DNA of 64,000 nucleotides from VAZQ01 sp036557705 (GCA_036557705.1 DATBHB010000016.1:177996-241995); one strand, 5' to 3'; shown: positions 15,088 to 25,163, counted from the first letter of the stretch. The notes: a model not told the origin generated them from the letters alone. Program-made: numbers and translations.

Positions 15088-16359
15088 CTACAAACAGCGG
15101 CTGTCGAGGTCCCGCAGCAAAGGCGGAGCATGAGCCTCTTCAGCAACAAACATTCGCTGTTGCTGTATGGCGGCGGCGAGCGCTGTGTCCCAGCACGCTT
15201 CGACGGCCGTGCCTTGGATAGATTGTCCCAGATTCGCAATCGTTGGAATTGCGGCCAGGTAATCAGCTGCGCTAAAGCGCCATGGTTCTGCACCAAATTT
15301 GCGGATGACGTAATTCCCAATACGCAGTCCCGGCCAGTCGAAGTCGCCATGATAACAGAGGCGCGCCCCTGCCTGCGCGAGTTGCGATAATAAGGTTCGC
15401 TGAGCAGCCGCGGGCATGCCGTCAGTGCACGCCAGCGGGGCGCAATTCTGCCCCCACTTGTCTGCGGCAATCGCAATCAGGTTGGGATTTTCACAGACGT
15501 AGACTTTCCGGCCGGCTACGTCCCATGATGGCGGAGAGCGAAGCAAGGCCTGTAGCGACAGATACGACGGCTCCCCGCGTCGCCAGGCTCCCTGTTCCGA
15601 ACTCCTGGTCGGCAGGTTAAGAAACAGCACCGGCCGTGCGAGCTCGTTAACGAGAACGCCGGCGCTGGCCCAGATGTCGCGTGTCCGCTCAATGGTGACG
15701 GCTGCTTGCGGATCGCGTTCTGTTTCTGTCAGCTGATGTTCACTTCCGGCTCCGGCAAGCCGCCGCCATGCCGCGAGCACGATGGTCGCTACTGGCTGGC
15801 CATTGTCGAGCGCATGAGCATCGCCGAGGGTCTCGGCAGCAAGTTGCGAACGCGTAAGCCCTTTGGCCGGCAGTTGCCGCAAAACCGCGTCTGCACGCCG
15901 GCACAGCTGTGACGCTGTGACAGCGTCCTGCTTCGAGAGGCGCTTGAGAAGTCCAATCCCCTCCGGGGTTCGGAGCAAACGAACCAGATCGGGATATTGG
16001 CAGCCACAGATTACGTTGGACCAGAGAGTTTCAAGCGCGAGCCGCCTCGCGGCGACATTGGCAATGGGGCCATCGAGTCGCTCCAGCGCCTCTCGCAGCG
16101 AGGCCGCGATCCCGGACCGCTGCACGATCGTATCGACAGCACGAAGATCGATCTGCAAGGATTTTGAGTAGCGTTGCGGGCGGCCGATAAGCGAGGCGAG
16201 CGCCGCGTGCTCCGCTGCGGCCAGTCCGCCGATGCGAATGTATTCAAGCGGCCGGTCGACCGGGGAGCGCTCGAAACGCCGTCGCAGGCGCTTGCGCAGC
16301 GAAGCGAGCTGATCGCCTCCGAGCAGACGGTGCAAGCGCGCGTCCGCCGCCTCGTTCAT
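15088..16359 (-). CDS. jetD: Wadjet JetD, TOPRIM nuclease subunit (TIGR02679-like)
   Basis: This 423-residue protein is the last gene of a four-gene condensin operon. The N-terminal half is a DUF3323-like arm domain (RLHRLLGGDQ, GGLAAAEHAALASLIGRP). The C-terminal half is DUF2399, a TOPRIM-like nuclease core related to topoisomerase VI subunit A. It shows VYVCENPNL with Glu290, PLACTDGMP and CYHGDFDWPGLRIG with Asp339 and Asp341, the acidic residues expected to bind metal. In studied Wadjet systems JetD cleaves plasmid DNA after loop extrusion by JetABC. The ATG overlaps the jetC stop as ATGA, so the two are translationally coupled. All expected acidic residues are present. Confidence 0.9.
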   Translation of the reverse strand: MNEAADARLHRLLGGDQLASLRKRLRRRFERSPVDRPLEYIRIGGLAAAEHAALASLIGRPQRYSKSLQIDLRAVDTIVQRSGIAASLREALERLDGPIANVAARRLALETLWSNVICGCQYPDLVRLLRTPEGIGLLKRLSKQDAVTASQLCRRADAVLRQLPAKGLTRSQLAAETLGDAHALDNGQPVATIVLAAWRRLAGAGSEHQLTETERDPQAAVTIERTRDIWASAGVLVNELARPVLFLNLPTRSSEQGAWRRGEPSYLSLQALLRSPPSWDVAGRKVYVCENPNLIAIAADKWGQNCAPLACTDGMPAAAQRTLLSQLAQAGARLCYHGDFDWPGLRIGNYVIRKFGAEPWRFSAADYLAAIPTIANLGQSIQGTAVEACWDTALAAAIQQQRMFVAEEAHAPPLLRDLDSRCL

Positions 16360-19300
16360 TGCAGCGCAAACCTGCGATCAGGGTCGGCTTCGCGTCTCCT
16401 GGCTCGGCCGTCCCAGGTCCAACGCGAGACAAATACGGCGTCGATTCCTTCTGAGCGCTGCAGTTGGCAAATCGCGACACCGGGCAGTTCGGCATAGCAG
16501 GCCCATTCGCGCTCGCTGGTAATGACGAAGTCGAGATCGAATTCTCGAATGAGACTCATGCAATGCGCGCGGGCGGCATCGTCGATGCCGGCAAAAGCTT
16601 CATCGAGCAGCATCAGCCGCGGCGCCAAGGGATAACTCGCCTGGCTGTAGAAACTCGCCACGGCCGCGAAGAGCGGCACTGTAAGGCCGAGCGCGCGTTC
16701 GCCGCTCGACGCCGGTCCCGACAGCTTGCGCCAGCGGCCATCTTGCCACCGTTCCACGCGAAACCGGTGCCAGCGCCGGTAATCGAGCGCAGTCGCGAGC
16801 TGATCGAGCAGGCTTCCGCTCCCGCCAAGAAGAGAATCCGCGCGCTCACGTTCAGCCAGAATGCACTGTTGCAGCATCGCGCCGACGACGCTGCGGTCCT
16901 CGGCGGACCAGAGATCCGCGCTGGTGTTGAGCAGCCGCTTGCGTGCCGCTTCGAGCCCGACCGGCGCACCTTCCTCTTCGGTCAGTGTCTGCCAGATCAG
17001 GCGAAAGCGCACGCCTGTAGACGTGGGGCGCTTGTGCAGCTCCTTGTTGATCGCGTCGCATTGCCGTTCCGCGTTCTGCAACAGGCGCTGGATCTCGGCC
17101 GCGATCTCCTCCTGCAGATGCTTCTCCAATACGTCGCGTTCCCTGGCGCTCAGCAATTCGCTGCGTTGCGCAATCTCATCGGCGAGCCGAACGGCGAGCC
17201 GGTAAGGGCTTTCCGGCCGATTCTGATACACGATGTGCACAACCAAGCCCCAATCTCCCATTTCAGCCACTGTCTGGTGGCCGAGGGCGGTGAGCGCGCG
17301 CCCGAGTTCGGCAAACTCCTCGTTCATCTGCTTCTGCACGCGCGACCAGGACTCCTCATCGTCCTTAAGATCCGAGAGAGCCTGCTCGGTCCGTCGCGCC
17401 AAGCTCAGCGCGGGATCGATTGTCCACGGCATCCCCGTATCCGCTATTTCGATATCCGGGGCCGCAGCCGCGAGCAGGCCGGCTGCAACGAACTGCTGCC
17501 AGCGTACCACCGCAAGCGCACGCGCCTCGCTCCGCTGCTGTAACAGCTCCGCGGCGGATCTGGCTTTTTCCTTTGCCACCGCACGCTGCTCGCCAGCGCT
17601 ACTCAAAGCCGACCGTGCCCGCGCCAGAGCGGCCTCACACGCTTTTTCGGCGTCTATCGAAGCCCCCAGCTGCCGTTTGAGATCGTCGACTTTGGCGCCC
17701 ACGGCATTGCGCAATGCCTCGAATCGAGCCGAGGTTTCGTCGCATTCAGTGCGGGCGGCCGCAACGCGTTCCTTGCTGTTCGTCAGATCTTCGCGCGCTT
17801 CGTTCTCGCGCATCCGGCACCGAACCAACTCCGGAAAGGCCAACCGCAACTCGTGTCCGGCTGGCATTAGCTGCGCCAACGTATCGCGATAGCGGTCCAG
17901 CGCGGACTGGACGGCGAGCAGCGCCTCTGCGCCTTCGGGAAGGCGCATGTCGGCGGCATCGGCAGCGAACCGGTCGCGAGCAGCTTTCAATCCCTGTTCG
18001 GCTGCGCAAAGCCGTTCCTCCGCCTCGCTCAGTTTCGCAAACGCGCTCTGGGCATCGCGTGCCGCATAGGCTGCCTTGACGTGGGCGCTGCGCAGGACAT
18101 CGTCGGCGGGTGCGCTTCGCCATTCTTCATCGGCTTGGCGGCGGTCGCACGTGATCTGCTCCGCCATGGCCCGCACGGTTGCGTTCTCGTCCCCAAGCTG
18201 CCGGAGGCGTTCTGCGATCTCCGCCAGTCTTCGTATGCGTGCTGCAGCACGGGCGGTGCGGCCGATATGAACTGGCCTCGCCTTCATCCACGCACCCGTC
18301 AAGGCGCCGAGGCGAAACCGGCCATCGGGAGAGATCCAGGCTTCGGCTTCGGTTACATCATCGCTCGCGCAGGCGATGCCGGAGAGTATCTGCGCCACGG
18401 TTGCGGCCGGTACTGGACTCTCGTGAGGGATCGCAGGATCGAGCCAGTCCGCAAGCGACAGGGGCAGGGCCGGACGTTTCAGCGCTTGTGTATCGTAAAG
18501 CCAGCTGCGTCCGTCGCCGGTCTGGAGAGAACCGTCGGGCGAGACCCAAGCATCGAGCAGGCCGGATGCTTCGAGGGCGGATTCGAGCCCCGCTTGTTGC
18601 GCGTCGGACAGGCCCTCGTGAAAATCCACGAGCCACCAGAGAGGCGCACCTTCGCGCCCGGCCCGGATATCGGGGGCGCGGGTGTATGGCACGAGTGGAC
18701 CCGGATCGACCCCCGCTTCGAGGCGGCTGCGCTCGCTCTCGATCTCGGAAATTTCAGCTTCGCATGCCAGGCGCCGCGCATCGAGCGCAGTACTGCGTTC
18801 GGCCAATCGTTCAACCGCCCGCTGCTGCGCCGCATGCAAGATTTGCCTGGCCGGATTTTCACCGCGGATTGCGACGACCCATTCAGCCAGAGCAGTCAGG
18901 GCTGCGATCGTCTCTTCAGGCCCGATAATGAGTTGCTCCAACCCGCCGAGGTGACGTTCCCAGCTATCAGTGAGGAATTGGCCCTGCCGTTCGACCTCCG
19001 CGTCGGCTTGCCCTCGGCGCTCCGTTGCTGTCTCCGCCTCGGCCTGGCGATCGGCTCGAATGCGGTGCTCATGCGAATGCGTTTGCTCGGCCCGCTCGAC
19101 TTCGCTCCGGCGCTGCTGCAGCAGCGCGATCTGATCGCGCCGCCGCGCGATCAAGTTGTGGAGATCTGCCTCGGCTCGGTCAAAGTCGCGCTGTGCCAAC
19201 GAGATCAGCGCTGCGGCGTCGAGAGCAACGAGTGAGTTCTCGCCATGCGAGATCGCAATGCCTGCGGCGGCCGCATGGCGCATGGTTTCGGCACGCAGCT

Positions 19301-20525
19301 CTTTCAATTTCCGTTCAGCTTCCTTGGCGCGTCGTTCCGCACGTTCTATGTCATCGAGACTCCTCTGCAAGCGTCGGTTCGCTTCGTCCACTGCAGCCGA
19401 TGCAATCTCCAGCGCGTGTTGGCGCGCGGCCAAATCCCTTTCGGCGCGATCGAGAGCATTCGCATCCTGCATGATCGGATCAGCACGCAAAGCGTCGAGT
19501 CGGGCCCGTGCGCGCCCAAATGCACTTTCCTGTTCCTGGCAGGCGGCGCGAGCACCGTCCTCTTCGGCCTTTGCTTGATCGAAACGAAGCAGTGCTTCGT
19601 TGCGCGCTCGGCTGGCATTGTCGAACTCGGTCTGTGCCTGCCGCAGGACGCGTGCCTGCCGGCGGCTCTGAGTACCCGCATAGGCGCGATATCGCTGGTC
19701 AAATCGATCTACGGCCTTGGCCAGACTCTGGAACTCGCCGAGCTGACGTCGATCCTCCTCCAGTTGCCCAAAGGCTTCGGCCACATCGCTGAGCAACTCG
19801 GGCGCGAGCGGCGGCAGCGCCTCGGTCAGCGCGTTCGAGAGTGCTCCCTCGTCGGGTCGCTTCGATAATTGCGGCTGGCGCAGCTGAATGAGCGTGTCCA
19901 TCAGCGCGTCGTATCGTTTGAGCCCGAGGCGAAACAGGCGCTCATCAACGGCCCGGCGGTAATCCCTCGCTGCTTCGAATAGTTGGCCGCGGCCTTGAAG
20001 TAATTCGCGCAGGCGCTCCTTCGAGAGCACCACGCGCTGAGGATTCACCAACCAGATATCCTCGTTGATGCGGGAACCATCGGCCTCATCGACGAGGAAG
20101 AACCACGCTTCCACTTGCGGGCGCGCCGCTGCGGCTGAGAGTCCTGCTCCGAGCGAGAGAAAGCGCGGGCTGCCGTCCGCGGCGAGGCGGCCAAACTCGA
20201 TCCAGGCATAACCGATACGCCTGTCGTAGCTGTTCATCAGCAGGTTCCAGGCCATTTTCTTCGTGGCGTCGCCATCGGGCTCGATGCGGGACGGCTTGAG
20301 CTGCGCATCCAGGAGTAGCGGCAACGTCAATGACAGCACCTTCGATTTGCCGGTGCCGTTGTTGCCGCGCAGCAGCAGGTGACCGTCGCGGAACCAGAAC
20401 TCTTCGCTGTCGTAATGGAAAAGCTCGACCAAACCCATCCGAAGCGGTTGCCAGCGCTCCCGCGTCGGCTGCGGCAGTGCTGGTTTCTCGGAGGTTTGTG
20501 AAAGCAGGCCGACGTTGTAATTCAT
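16356..20525 (-). CDS. jetC: Wadjet JetC, SMC-like ATPase (TIGR02680-like)
   Basis: The 1389-residue product is an SMC/MukB-type ATPase. The N-terminal head has Walker A GNNGTGKS at residues 54-61 after FWFRDGHLLLRG. Long charged coiled coils follow on either side of a central non-coiled region (about residues 590-760; PLWWLVDFHEGL, WVSPDG) that would form the hinge. The C-terminal head has a signature-like segment SGPASSGERALGL near residue 1270 and Walker B RLMLLDEAFAGIDD near 1303-1316, then DFVITSEREWACY. ATP hydrolysis drives DNA loop extrusion. It overlaps jetB and jetD by four bases each. No key residue looks lost, and the length suits the family. Confidence 0.93.
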   Translation of the reverse strand: MNYNVGLLSQTSEKPALPQPTRERWQPLRMGLVELFHYDSEEFWFRDGHLLLRGNNGTGKSKVLSLTLPLLLDAQLKPSRIEPDGDATKKMAWNLLMNSYDRRIGYAWIEFGRLAADGSPRFLSLGAGLSAAAARPQVEAWFFLVDEADGSRINEDIWLVNPQRVVLSKERLRELLQGRGQLFEAARDYRRAVDERLFRLGLKRYDALMDTLIQLRQPQLSKRPDEGALSNALTEALPPLAPELLSDVAEAFGQLEEDRRQLGEFQSLAKAVDRFDQRYRAYAGTQSRRQARVLRQAQTEFDNASRARNEALLRFDQAKAEEDGARAACQEQESAFGRARARLDALRADPIMQDANALDRAERDLAARQHALEIASAAVDEANRRLQRSLDDIERAERRAKEAERKLKELRAETMRHAAAAGIAISHGENSLVALDAAALISLAQRDFDRAEADLHNLIARRRDQIALLQQRRSEVERAEQTHSHEHRIRADRQAEAETATERRGQADAEVERQGQFLTDSWERHLGGLEQLIIGPEETIAALTALAEWVVAIRGENPARQILHAAQQRAVERLAERSTALDARRLACEAEISEIESERSRLEAGVDPGPLVPYTRAPDIRAGREGAPLWWLVDFHEGLSDAQQAGLESALEASGLLDAWVSPDGSLQTGDGRSWLYDTQALKRPALPLSLADWLDPAIPHESPVPAATVAQILSGIACASDDVTEAEAWISPDGRFRLGALTGAWMKARPVHIGRTARAAARIRRLAEIAERLRQLGDENATVRAMAEQITCDRRQADEEWRSAPADDVLRSAHVKAAYAARDAQSAFAKLSEAEERLCAAEQGLKAARDRFAADAADMRLPEGAEALLAVQSALDRYRDTLAQLMPAGHELRLAFPELVRCRMRENEAREDLTNSKERVAAARTECDETSARFEALRNAVGAKVDDLKRQLGASIDAEKACEAALARARSALSSAGEQRAVAKEKARSAAELLQQRSEARALAVVRWQQFVAAGLLAAAAPDIEIADTGMPWTIDPALSLARRTEQALSDLKDDEESWSRVQKQMNEEFAELGRALTALGHQTVAEMGDWGLVVHIVYQNRPESPYRLAVRLADEIAQRSELLSARERDVLEKHLQEEIAAEIQRLLQNAERQCDAINKELHKRPTSTGVRFRLIWQTLTEEEGAPVGLEAARKRLLNTSADLWSAEDRSVVGAMLQQCILAERERADSLLGGSGSLLDQLATALDYRRWHRFRVERWQDGRWRKLSGPASSGERALGLTVPLFAAVASFYSQASYPLAPRLMLLDEAFAGIDDAARAHCMSLIREFDLDFVITSEREWACYAELPGVAICQLQRSEGIDAVFVSRWTWDGRARRREADPDRRFALQ

Positions 20526-21808
20526 TGTGGCTCGCCCAGAGTAAGGGCGCGTTGGGCTTCTCCGAAACGGTGAATGTCGGCTTCGCCGAGAGCAAAGCGC
20601 GCAAGGGCCGGCCGTGGACGCACGCTCTGCGCTGCCCGGCCGATCAATTGCAGTTTCTCCAGCCGTTCGGTCGCAATGACGGTCAATTCGTGTTCGCTCC
20701 CGGGTTCGCGCGCCGATTTGCGCCAGTAGCGGCCAAAGCGCTCCTTGAGTTCGCGGAGGTGGCCGGCGATTTCCTCGACTGCGACGGTGTCAAGAGGGCC
20801 TGCCGGTTCGAGGCTGTCCGTTGTTCTTCGGCGTGCGCGACGAGCGAGATATTCCGCGACCAGAAGGGTCACATGCGCATCGGTGCCCTCCGCCGGCATC
20901 GCGACGTCCGTGAGCGAGCCGCTCTCGTCCGTGAGCGCCAGCCCTTCCGCGCGTTGCTCCGGCATGAGACCGGTTGCCTCGCATAGACGCGCCGCCATGG
21001 CTCCGCGTTGATTGGCGAAATAAGCGTGAGTCTCTGGATCGAGCGCCTCGACGTAGATTACCGGGTCGTCGAGAAGCCGGCGTGCAAGCTGGTGGCGCAG
21101 CGCTGTACGTCGGCCCTCCTCGTTATCCGCAACATGCCCATCCACCAGCGCATGCAGCCGTCCTTCCAGGGTAGCGGGCGATTCTTCCGTCGGCCAGGTC
21201 GAAGGGCCGCGCACCGCCGCAAGCAGGCCGGCAAGCATGCGCCTTTGGACGTCGTAAAGCGCATCGCCCTGATCGCCTCCGGCAAGCACGAACGACTCCT
21301 CGTCGCCGGCGACGCGCTGCAGGACTCCCAGATCGAGAAGAGTGCGACAGATGGCCACGAGGTCGCGCCGCTCGTGTTGAGCGGTGAGCGTGAAGGTGAA
21401 CCCGAGCGAAGTAAGCGTCGGATCGGCAGCTAACGCAAGCAGCCGCTCCCCGAGGATGCGCAGGGTGATTTGCGGATCCGCACGCTCGAGTACGGCGCAA
21501 GCGAGGCACAACAGCACATAACGCCGACGCTCATAACCGGGCAGACCTCGCGTGCTGTCGGTCAGGTCCGCCGGCCGCTTGAACAGGCGCGCTCCGTCGC
21601 GTTCCAGATGGAGCATCCACCCGGCCTCTCGCGCAAACCAGTCGCGCAGCGATTCCGCATGGCGACGCACTGCCGTAAAATCCTCGTGGCTGGCGCTCAT
21701 CAGCGGCCTCATCAGCAGGGCCCGGACCGCGGTACGGAACTCCTCGCGCCGGGCCTGTTGCTGTCGTTCACGGATACTGCGGCTGTCTCTATCGTCGTTC
21801 AGCGCCAT
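20522..21808 (-). CDS. jetB: Wadjet JetB, MukE-like subunit (TIGR02678-like)
   Basis: The 428-residue protein corresponds to the DUF2398/TIGR02678 family, with an N-terminal helix AVRALLMRPLM and HLERDGARLFKRPAD in a winged-helix region. GYERRRYVLLCLACAVLERA, LGVLQRVAGDEESFVLAGGD and VTLLVAEYLARRAR follow. It is predicted to bind the JetA kleisin and regulate the JetC heads as a KITE subunit, as MukE does in MukBEF. The gene overlaps jetA by 20 bases and jetC by 4 bases, so all subunits are made from one transcript in fixed order. Confidence 0.9.
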   Translation of the reverse strand: MALNDDRDSRSIRERQQQARREEFRTAVRALLMRPLMSASHEDFTAVRRHAESLRDWFAREAGWMLHLERDGARLFKRPADLTDSTRGLPGYERRRYVLLCLACAVLERADPQITLRILGERLLALAADPTLTSLGFTFTLTAQHERRDLVAICRTLLDLGVLQRVAGDEESFVLAGGDQGDALYDVQRRMLAGLLAAVRGPSTWPTEESPATLEGRLHALVDGHVADNEEGRRTALRHQLARRLLDDPVIYVEALDPETHAYFANQRGAMAARLCEATGLMPEQRAEGLALTDESGSLTDVAMPAEGTDAHVTLLVAEYLARRARRRTTDSLEPAGPLDTVAVEEIAGHLRELKERFGRYWRKSAREPGSEHELTVIATERLEKLQLIGRAAQSVRPRPALARFALGEADIHRFGEAQRALTLGEPQ

Positions 21809-23324
21809 CGGTCATCCAGGATGGAGTGATCGTGATCAGATGATCCCGCCCGGCAAAGACCCCGTGCGGGGTTGTAATCGTGGCGCAGGTGTGGGGCGCG
21901 AGCGGTTCTAGCCGGATGTGCAACAAGCCATCGCCCGTGCGCCTCTCTACGGAAGCATCCGGTCCCCGCTGTTCGCTGAGCGCCTCGCCCAGAAACGCCA
22001 GGAACAGGCCGAATGCGTCGATATCGAGTTCTCCCAGGTCCGACAGGCGCGCTGGCTGGCCGGTGGCGAGTCGCCGGCGCGCTGTCTCGACCTGCAGCGA
22101 TTCTTGCGCGAGTTGGACGGCCAGACGCGCTCGATCATAGGCGCGATCCCGGACGCGGGGCAGCGGACCCCGGGGCGCAGCTTCGCCGTATTCGCGCAGG
22201 CGGGGATGAACGCGCAGCGGCGGGGCATCCGCCCACGACGTACTGGCCGGTAATTCGGCGTCGGCCTCGGCATTGAGCAGGAAATGGCGGGCCGGATTAA
22301 GAGCGAAGGCGGCGCGCGCGAGTCGATGCGCGGCATTGTCGTCCTCACAGCCCGCAAACCAGCCGGCGAGCACGCGGAAATCGGCGGAGCGGTCGCTGCG
22401 GCCGCTGCGCCGTTCGTTGAGCGCGGCGATCGCCCCCAGAAGCTGTGGAATAGCCGAGCGCGCGCGCCCCCGCAGCAATTCCGCCTGGGGCGGCTCGTTC
22501 CGGGTGCTGAGAAACCAGCCGCGCAGCCCCTGCCAGCGTTCATGCCAGGCATTGCGGTAGCGGTCTCTTGCATCCGCCCGGTCGCGTGTATCGTCGGGCG
22601 CCGCGTCGCGCGCTTCGCGCTCGACAATCTGCTCGAGCATGGCATGGATGTGCGGTTCGAGCGCGATAATCAGCCGCCCAATCGTGTCCGAGCGGCGCAC
22701 CAAGTCGCCGATGAATCGCTCAAGATAATCGATCAGCCGGCGCTTGTAGGTTGCTACCGCAGCAGCATCGGCCTGCTGGAGTTCGATCGTACGCCCCACA
22801 CCGGCCATGAACGCCTGCGCGTTCTCGGCCAATCCCTCGAACACATGCACCAGATCGCGCATCGAGGTGTGGATCTTCGCGCCATCTGGGTCGGTGTCGC
22901 CCGCCAAAGTGACGAGGGCGTGGAGCCGGCTCGTGATGTCTTCGAGTGCAACCGTTTGCAGTTCGGCGCGACGGGCAAGGGTCTGTGCAAACACGGCCAG
23001 CGCCGACTCCACTGCCTCGCCACCGTGGGAGAGCCGATAAAGAAAGCGTGCGCGGTAGAAGTCGCTGAGGCTCGAGACTCGAGCGGTATCTGGATGCGAT
23101 TCCAGGTTGCCCCAATCTGTGAGCTGGGCCAGAGCGGCGTTGATCTCCTCGATTTGCGGGGGCGGTCCGGGCCAGTTCGCTTCAGCCAAGACCTCATCGG
23201 GACGCAGCTGGAGCCGATACTGGCGCTTGGCTGCCGCGAACACGTCCATGATGCAGCGGTAAAGCGCCGCCTTTTCGGCACTGACGTGCCGAAACAGCTC
23301 GGTATACTCGGTCGCAAGCTGCAC
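21789..23324 (-). CDS. jetA: Wadjet JetA, MukF/kleisin-like subunit (TIGR02677-like)
   Basis: This 511-residue protein is the first gene of the operon and matches DUF2397/TIGR02677. It opens with FRHVSAEKAALYRCIMDVF and RLQLRPDEVLAE, a winged-helix region. Helical segments follow (GLAENAQAFMAGVGRTIEL, YLERFIGDLVRRSDTIGRLI) and then a C-terminal domain ending ITPSWMTDGAERR. In Wadjet it acts as the kleisin that bridges the two JetC heads. The start is taken as a GTG at 23324 with a purine-rich AAAGGGG 12 or so bases upstream; a slightly different start cannot be excluded. The 218-bp divergent gap to panB should hold the operon promoter. Confidence 0.88.
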   Translation of the reverse strand: MQLATEYTELFRHVSAEKAALYRCIMDVFAAAKRQYRLQLRPDEVLAEANWPGPPPQIEEINAALAQLTDWGNLESHPDTARVSSLSDFYRARFLYRLSHGGEAVESALAVFAQTLARRAELQTVALEDITSRLHALVTLAGDTDPDGAKIHTSMRDLVHVFEGLAENAQAFMAGVGRTIELQQADAAAVATYKRRLIDYLERFIGDLVRRSDTIGRLIIALEPHIHAMLEQIVEREARDAAPDDTRDRADARDRYRNAWHERWQGLRGWFLSTRNEPPQAELLRGRARSAIPQLLGAIAALNERRSGRSDRSADFRVLAGWFAGCEDDNAAHRLARAAFALNPARHFLLNAEADAELPASTSWADAPPLRVHPRLREYGEAAPRGPLPRVRDRAYDRARLAVQLAQESLQVETARRRLATGQPARLSDLGELDIDAFGLFLAFLGEALSEQRGPDASVERRTGDGLLHIRLEPLAPHTCATITTPHGVFAGRDHLITITPSWMTDGAERR

Positions 23325-23542
23325 AGCCCGTGCGCCCCTTTGAAACTGCTGTTTATGCTTTGTTCTCGCCCGGTGGTCAAGAGGTCGCCGCGGCGGATGG
23401 GCCTTTAACCACAGGAAGCCTTCATCGGCTGCACTGTGATGCGGCTTGAAGTGGCAGGGTGTTGGCCGTAGCCATTCAAGCTGTTTCTTCCAATTGCTAA
23501 CATCGCCAAGCTGTTCGAGTGAAAATCGTTTGAGAGAACGCC

Positions 23543-24370
23543 ATGTCCGCGCAGAGAGAAATCAAGCGCCTTACCGCCCCCGACATCCGCGCTCGCAAGG
23601 GCGGCGAGCCGATCGTCTGCCTGACATCTTATCACGCCCACACGGCGCGGCTGGTCGACCGCTACTGCGACATCATTTTGGTCGGCGATTCGCTGGGCAT
23701 GGTGATGCACGGGCTCGAAACGACAGTGCCGGTGACGCTCGAAATGATGATTCTCCAGGGGCAGGCGGTGATGCGTGGCTCGAAGCGCGCCCTGGTGGTG
23801 GTGGACATGCCGTTCGGCTCCTACGAGGCCTCCAAGGAGCAGGCGTTTTCGTCCTGTGTGCGCGTGCTCAAGGAAACCTATTGCGGGGCGATCAAGCTCG
23901 AAGGCGGGCGCCGGATGGCCGAGACCATCGCGTTTCTGGTCGAGCGCGGCATTCCGGTGATGGGCCACGTGGGCCTCACGCCGCAGTCGATCAATACGCT
24001 TGGCTCTTTCCGCGCCCAGGGCCGGGACGAGGCCGATTGGGAGCCGATCGAGGCGGATGCCATGGCGGTCGTTGAAGCCGGTGCTTTTGCGGTCGTGCTC
24101 GAGGCCGTTGCCGAACCGCTCGGGCGGCGAATCACCGCACAGGTTCCTATTCCCACCATCGGCATCGGCGCCAGCGCCGCCTGCGATGGCCAGATTCTGG
24201 TGCTCGAAGACATGCTTGGTCTCTCGCCGCGGGTGCCAAAATTCGTGAAGCAGTACGGGGATCTCGGGCCCGGCATCGAAGCGGCGATTCGCAATTATGC
24301 GGCGGAGGTCCGCTCGCGCGCTTTTCCGGGCCCGGAGCACGTCTATCCCATGCGCGCCAGGACCAAATGA
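23543..24370 (+). CDS. panB: 3-methyl-2-oxobutanoate hydroxymethyltransferase
   Basis: The 275-residue protein is PanB, which moves a hydroxymethyl group from methylene-tetrahydrofolate to 2-oxoisovalerate to make ketopantoate, the first committed step to pantothenate and CoA. Diagnostic motifs are CLTSYHAHTARLVD, ILVGDSLGMVMHG with metal-ligand Asp49, VDMPFGSY, AIKLEGG, GIPVMGHVGLTPQS and TIGIGAS. The length is normal. It is the first gene of the conserved block and lies divergent from the Wadjet operon. panC is not next to it here. Confidence 0.97.
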   Translation: MSAQREIKRLTAPDIRARKGGEPIVCLTSYHAHTARLVDRYCDIILVGDSLGMVMHGLETTVPVTLEMMILQGQAVMRGSKRALVVVDMPFGSYEASKEQAFSSCVRVLKETYCGAIKLEGGRRMAETIAFLVERGIPVMGHVGLTPQSINTLGSFRAQGRDEADWEPIEADAMAVVEAGAFAVVLEAVAEPLGRRITAQVPIPTIGIGASAACDGQILVLEDMLGLSPRVPKFVKQYGDLGPGIEAAIRNYAAEVRSRAFPGPEHVYPMRARTK

Positions 24371-24509
24371 GATTGGCTCCGCAGAGTTTTTGACCCCCCT
24401 GCATTGCATCCCGGGTCCGGCCTTTGCCTTGCCCCTGCCACATCAATAAGCTATCGCGCGGATGAACGGGTGGCGCAGCTGAGCTAGGGCGTGCAAGGGC
24501 AGGTTTTTC

Positions 24510-25163
24510 GTGTCCGACATCTTCCAGGAAGTCGATGAGGAAGTAAGGCGAGAACAGCTTCTCAAGCTGTGGCAGCGCTATCAGAATTTCGTCTTCGCCG
24601 GCATAGCACTCATCCTCATTGGGGTGGCTTCCTGGCGGGCTTATGAATGGTGGGAGGCCAAGCGGGCCGCGGAGACTGGCGCCGCCTTCGAGGCTGCTGT
24701 CGAGCTTTCTCAGGAAGGCAAGCATACGGAAGCGGAAGCCGCGTTTGGCAAAATCGTCCCTGATGGAACTGCCGGCTATCGCAGCTTGGCGCGGCTGCGC
24801 CAAGCTGCCGAACTCAGCCAGACCGATGCCAAGGCGGCCATCGCGGCCTACGAGAAGATCGCTGGCGACGGCTCCGTCGGCCCGGAATTGCAGGATCTTG
24901 CCGGCATTCGTGCCGGCGCGCTTCTTGTCGATGCGGGCTCATTCAGCGATGCGCGCAAGGAACTGGAGCCGTTTGCCGCCGACGGGCGGCCTTATCGCTA
25001 TACAGCGCGCGAACTGCTGGCGTTGGCCGCATGGCGGGCGGGCGATATCCCGGCAGCCAAGCAATGGTTTGACATGATCCTGACCGATATTCAGGCGCCG
25101 GCCGACATCCGTAGCCGAATCGAAATACTTGCTGCCTTGGTCGCAGCCGACAACAAGGGCTGA
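24510..25163 (+). CDS. YfgM-like membrane-anchored tetratricopeptide protein
   Basis: A GTG start gives 217 residues. A short cytosolic N-terminus (SDIFQEVDEEVRREQLLKLW) leads into one membrane helix (about residues 28-46; FVFAGIALILIGVASW). A periplasmic helical domain with degenerate tetratricopeptide repeats follows (YRSLARLRQAAELS, LQDLAGIRAGALL, ARELLALAAWRAGD). This matches the YfgM family (TPR_21), which works near the Sec translocon and envelope chaperones. It is followed after 11 bp by a lipoprotein gene and then der, the order usual for this group. Confidence 0.88.
   Translation: MSDIFQEVDEEVRREQLLKLWQRYQNFVFAGIALILIGVASWRAYEWWEAKRAAETGAAFEAAVELSQEGKHTEAEAAFGKIVPDGTAGYRSLARLRQAAELSQTDAKAAIAAYEKIAGDGSVGPELQDLAGIRAGALLVDAGSFSDARKELEPFAADGRPYRYTARELLALAAWRAGDIPAAKQWFDMILTDIQAPADIRSRIEILAALVAADNKG

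Noticed and set aside
23405..24409. 334-codon open frame on the minus strand opposite panB
   Set aside because: It is the antisense shadow of the well-supported panB gene and shows no family motif of its own.
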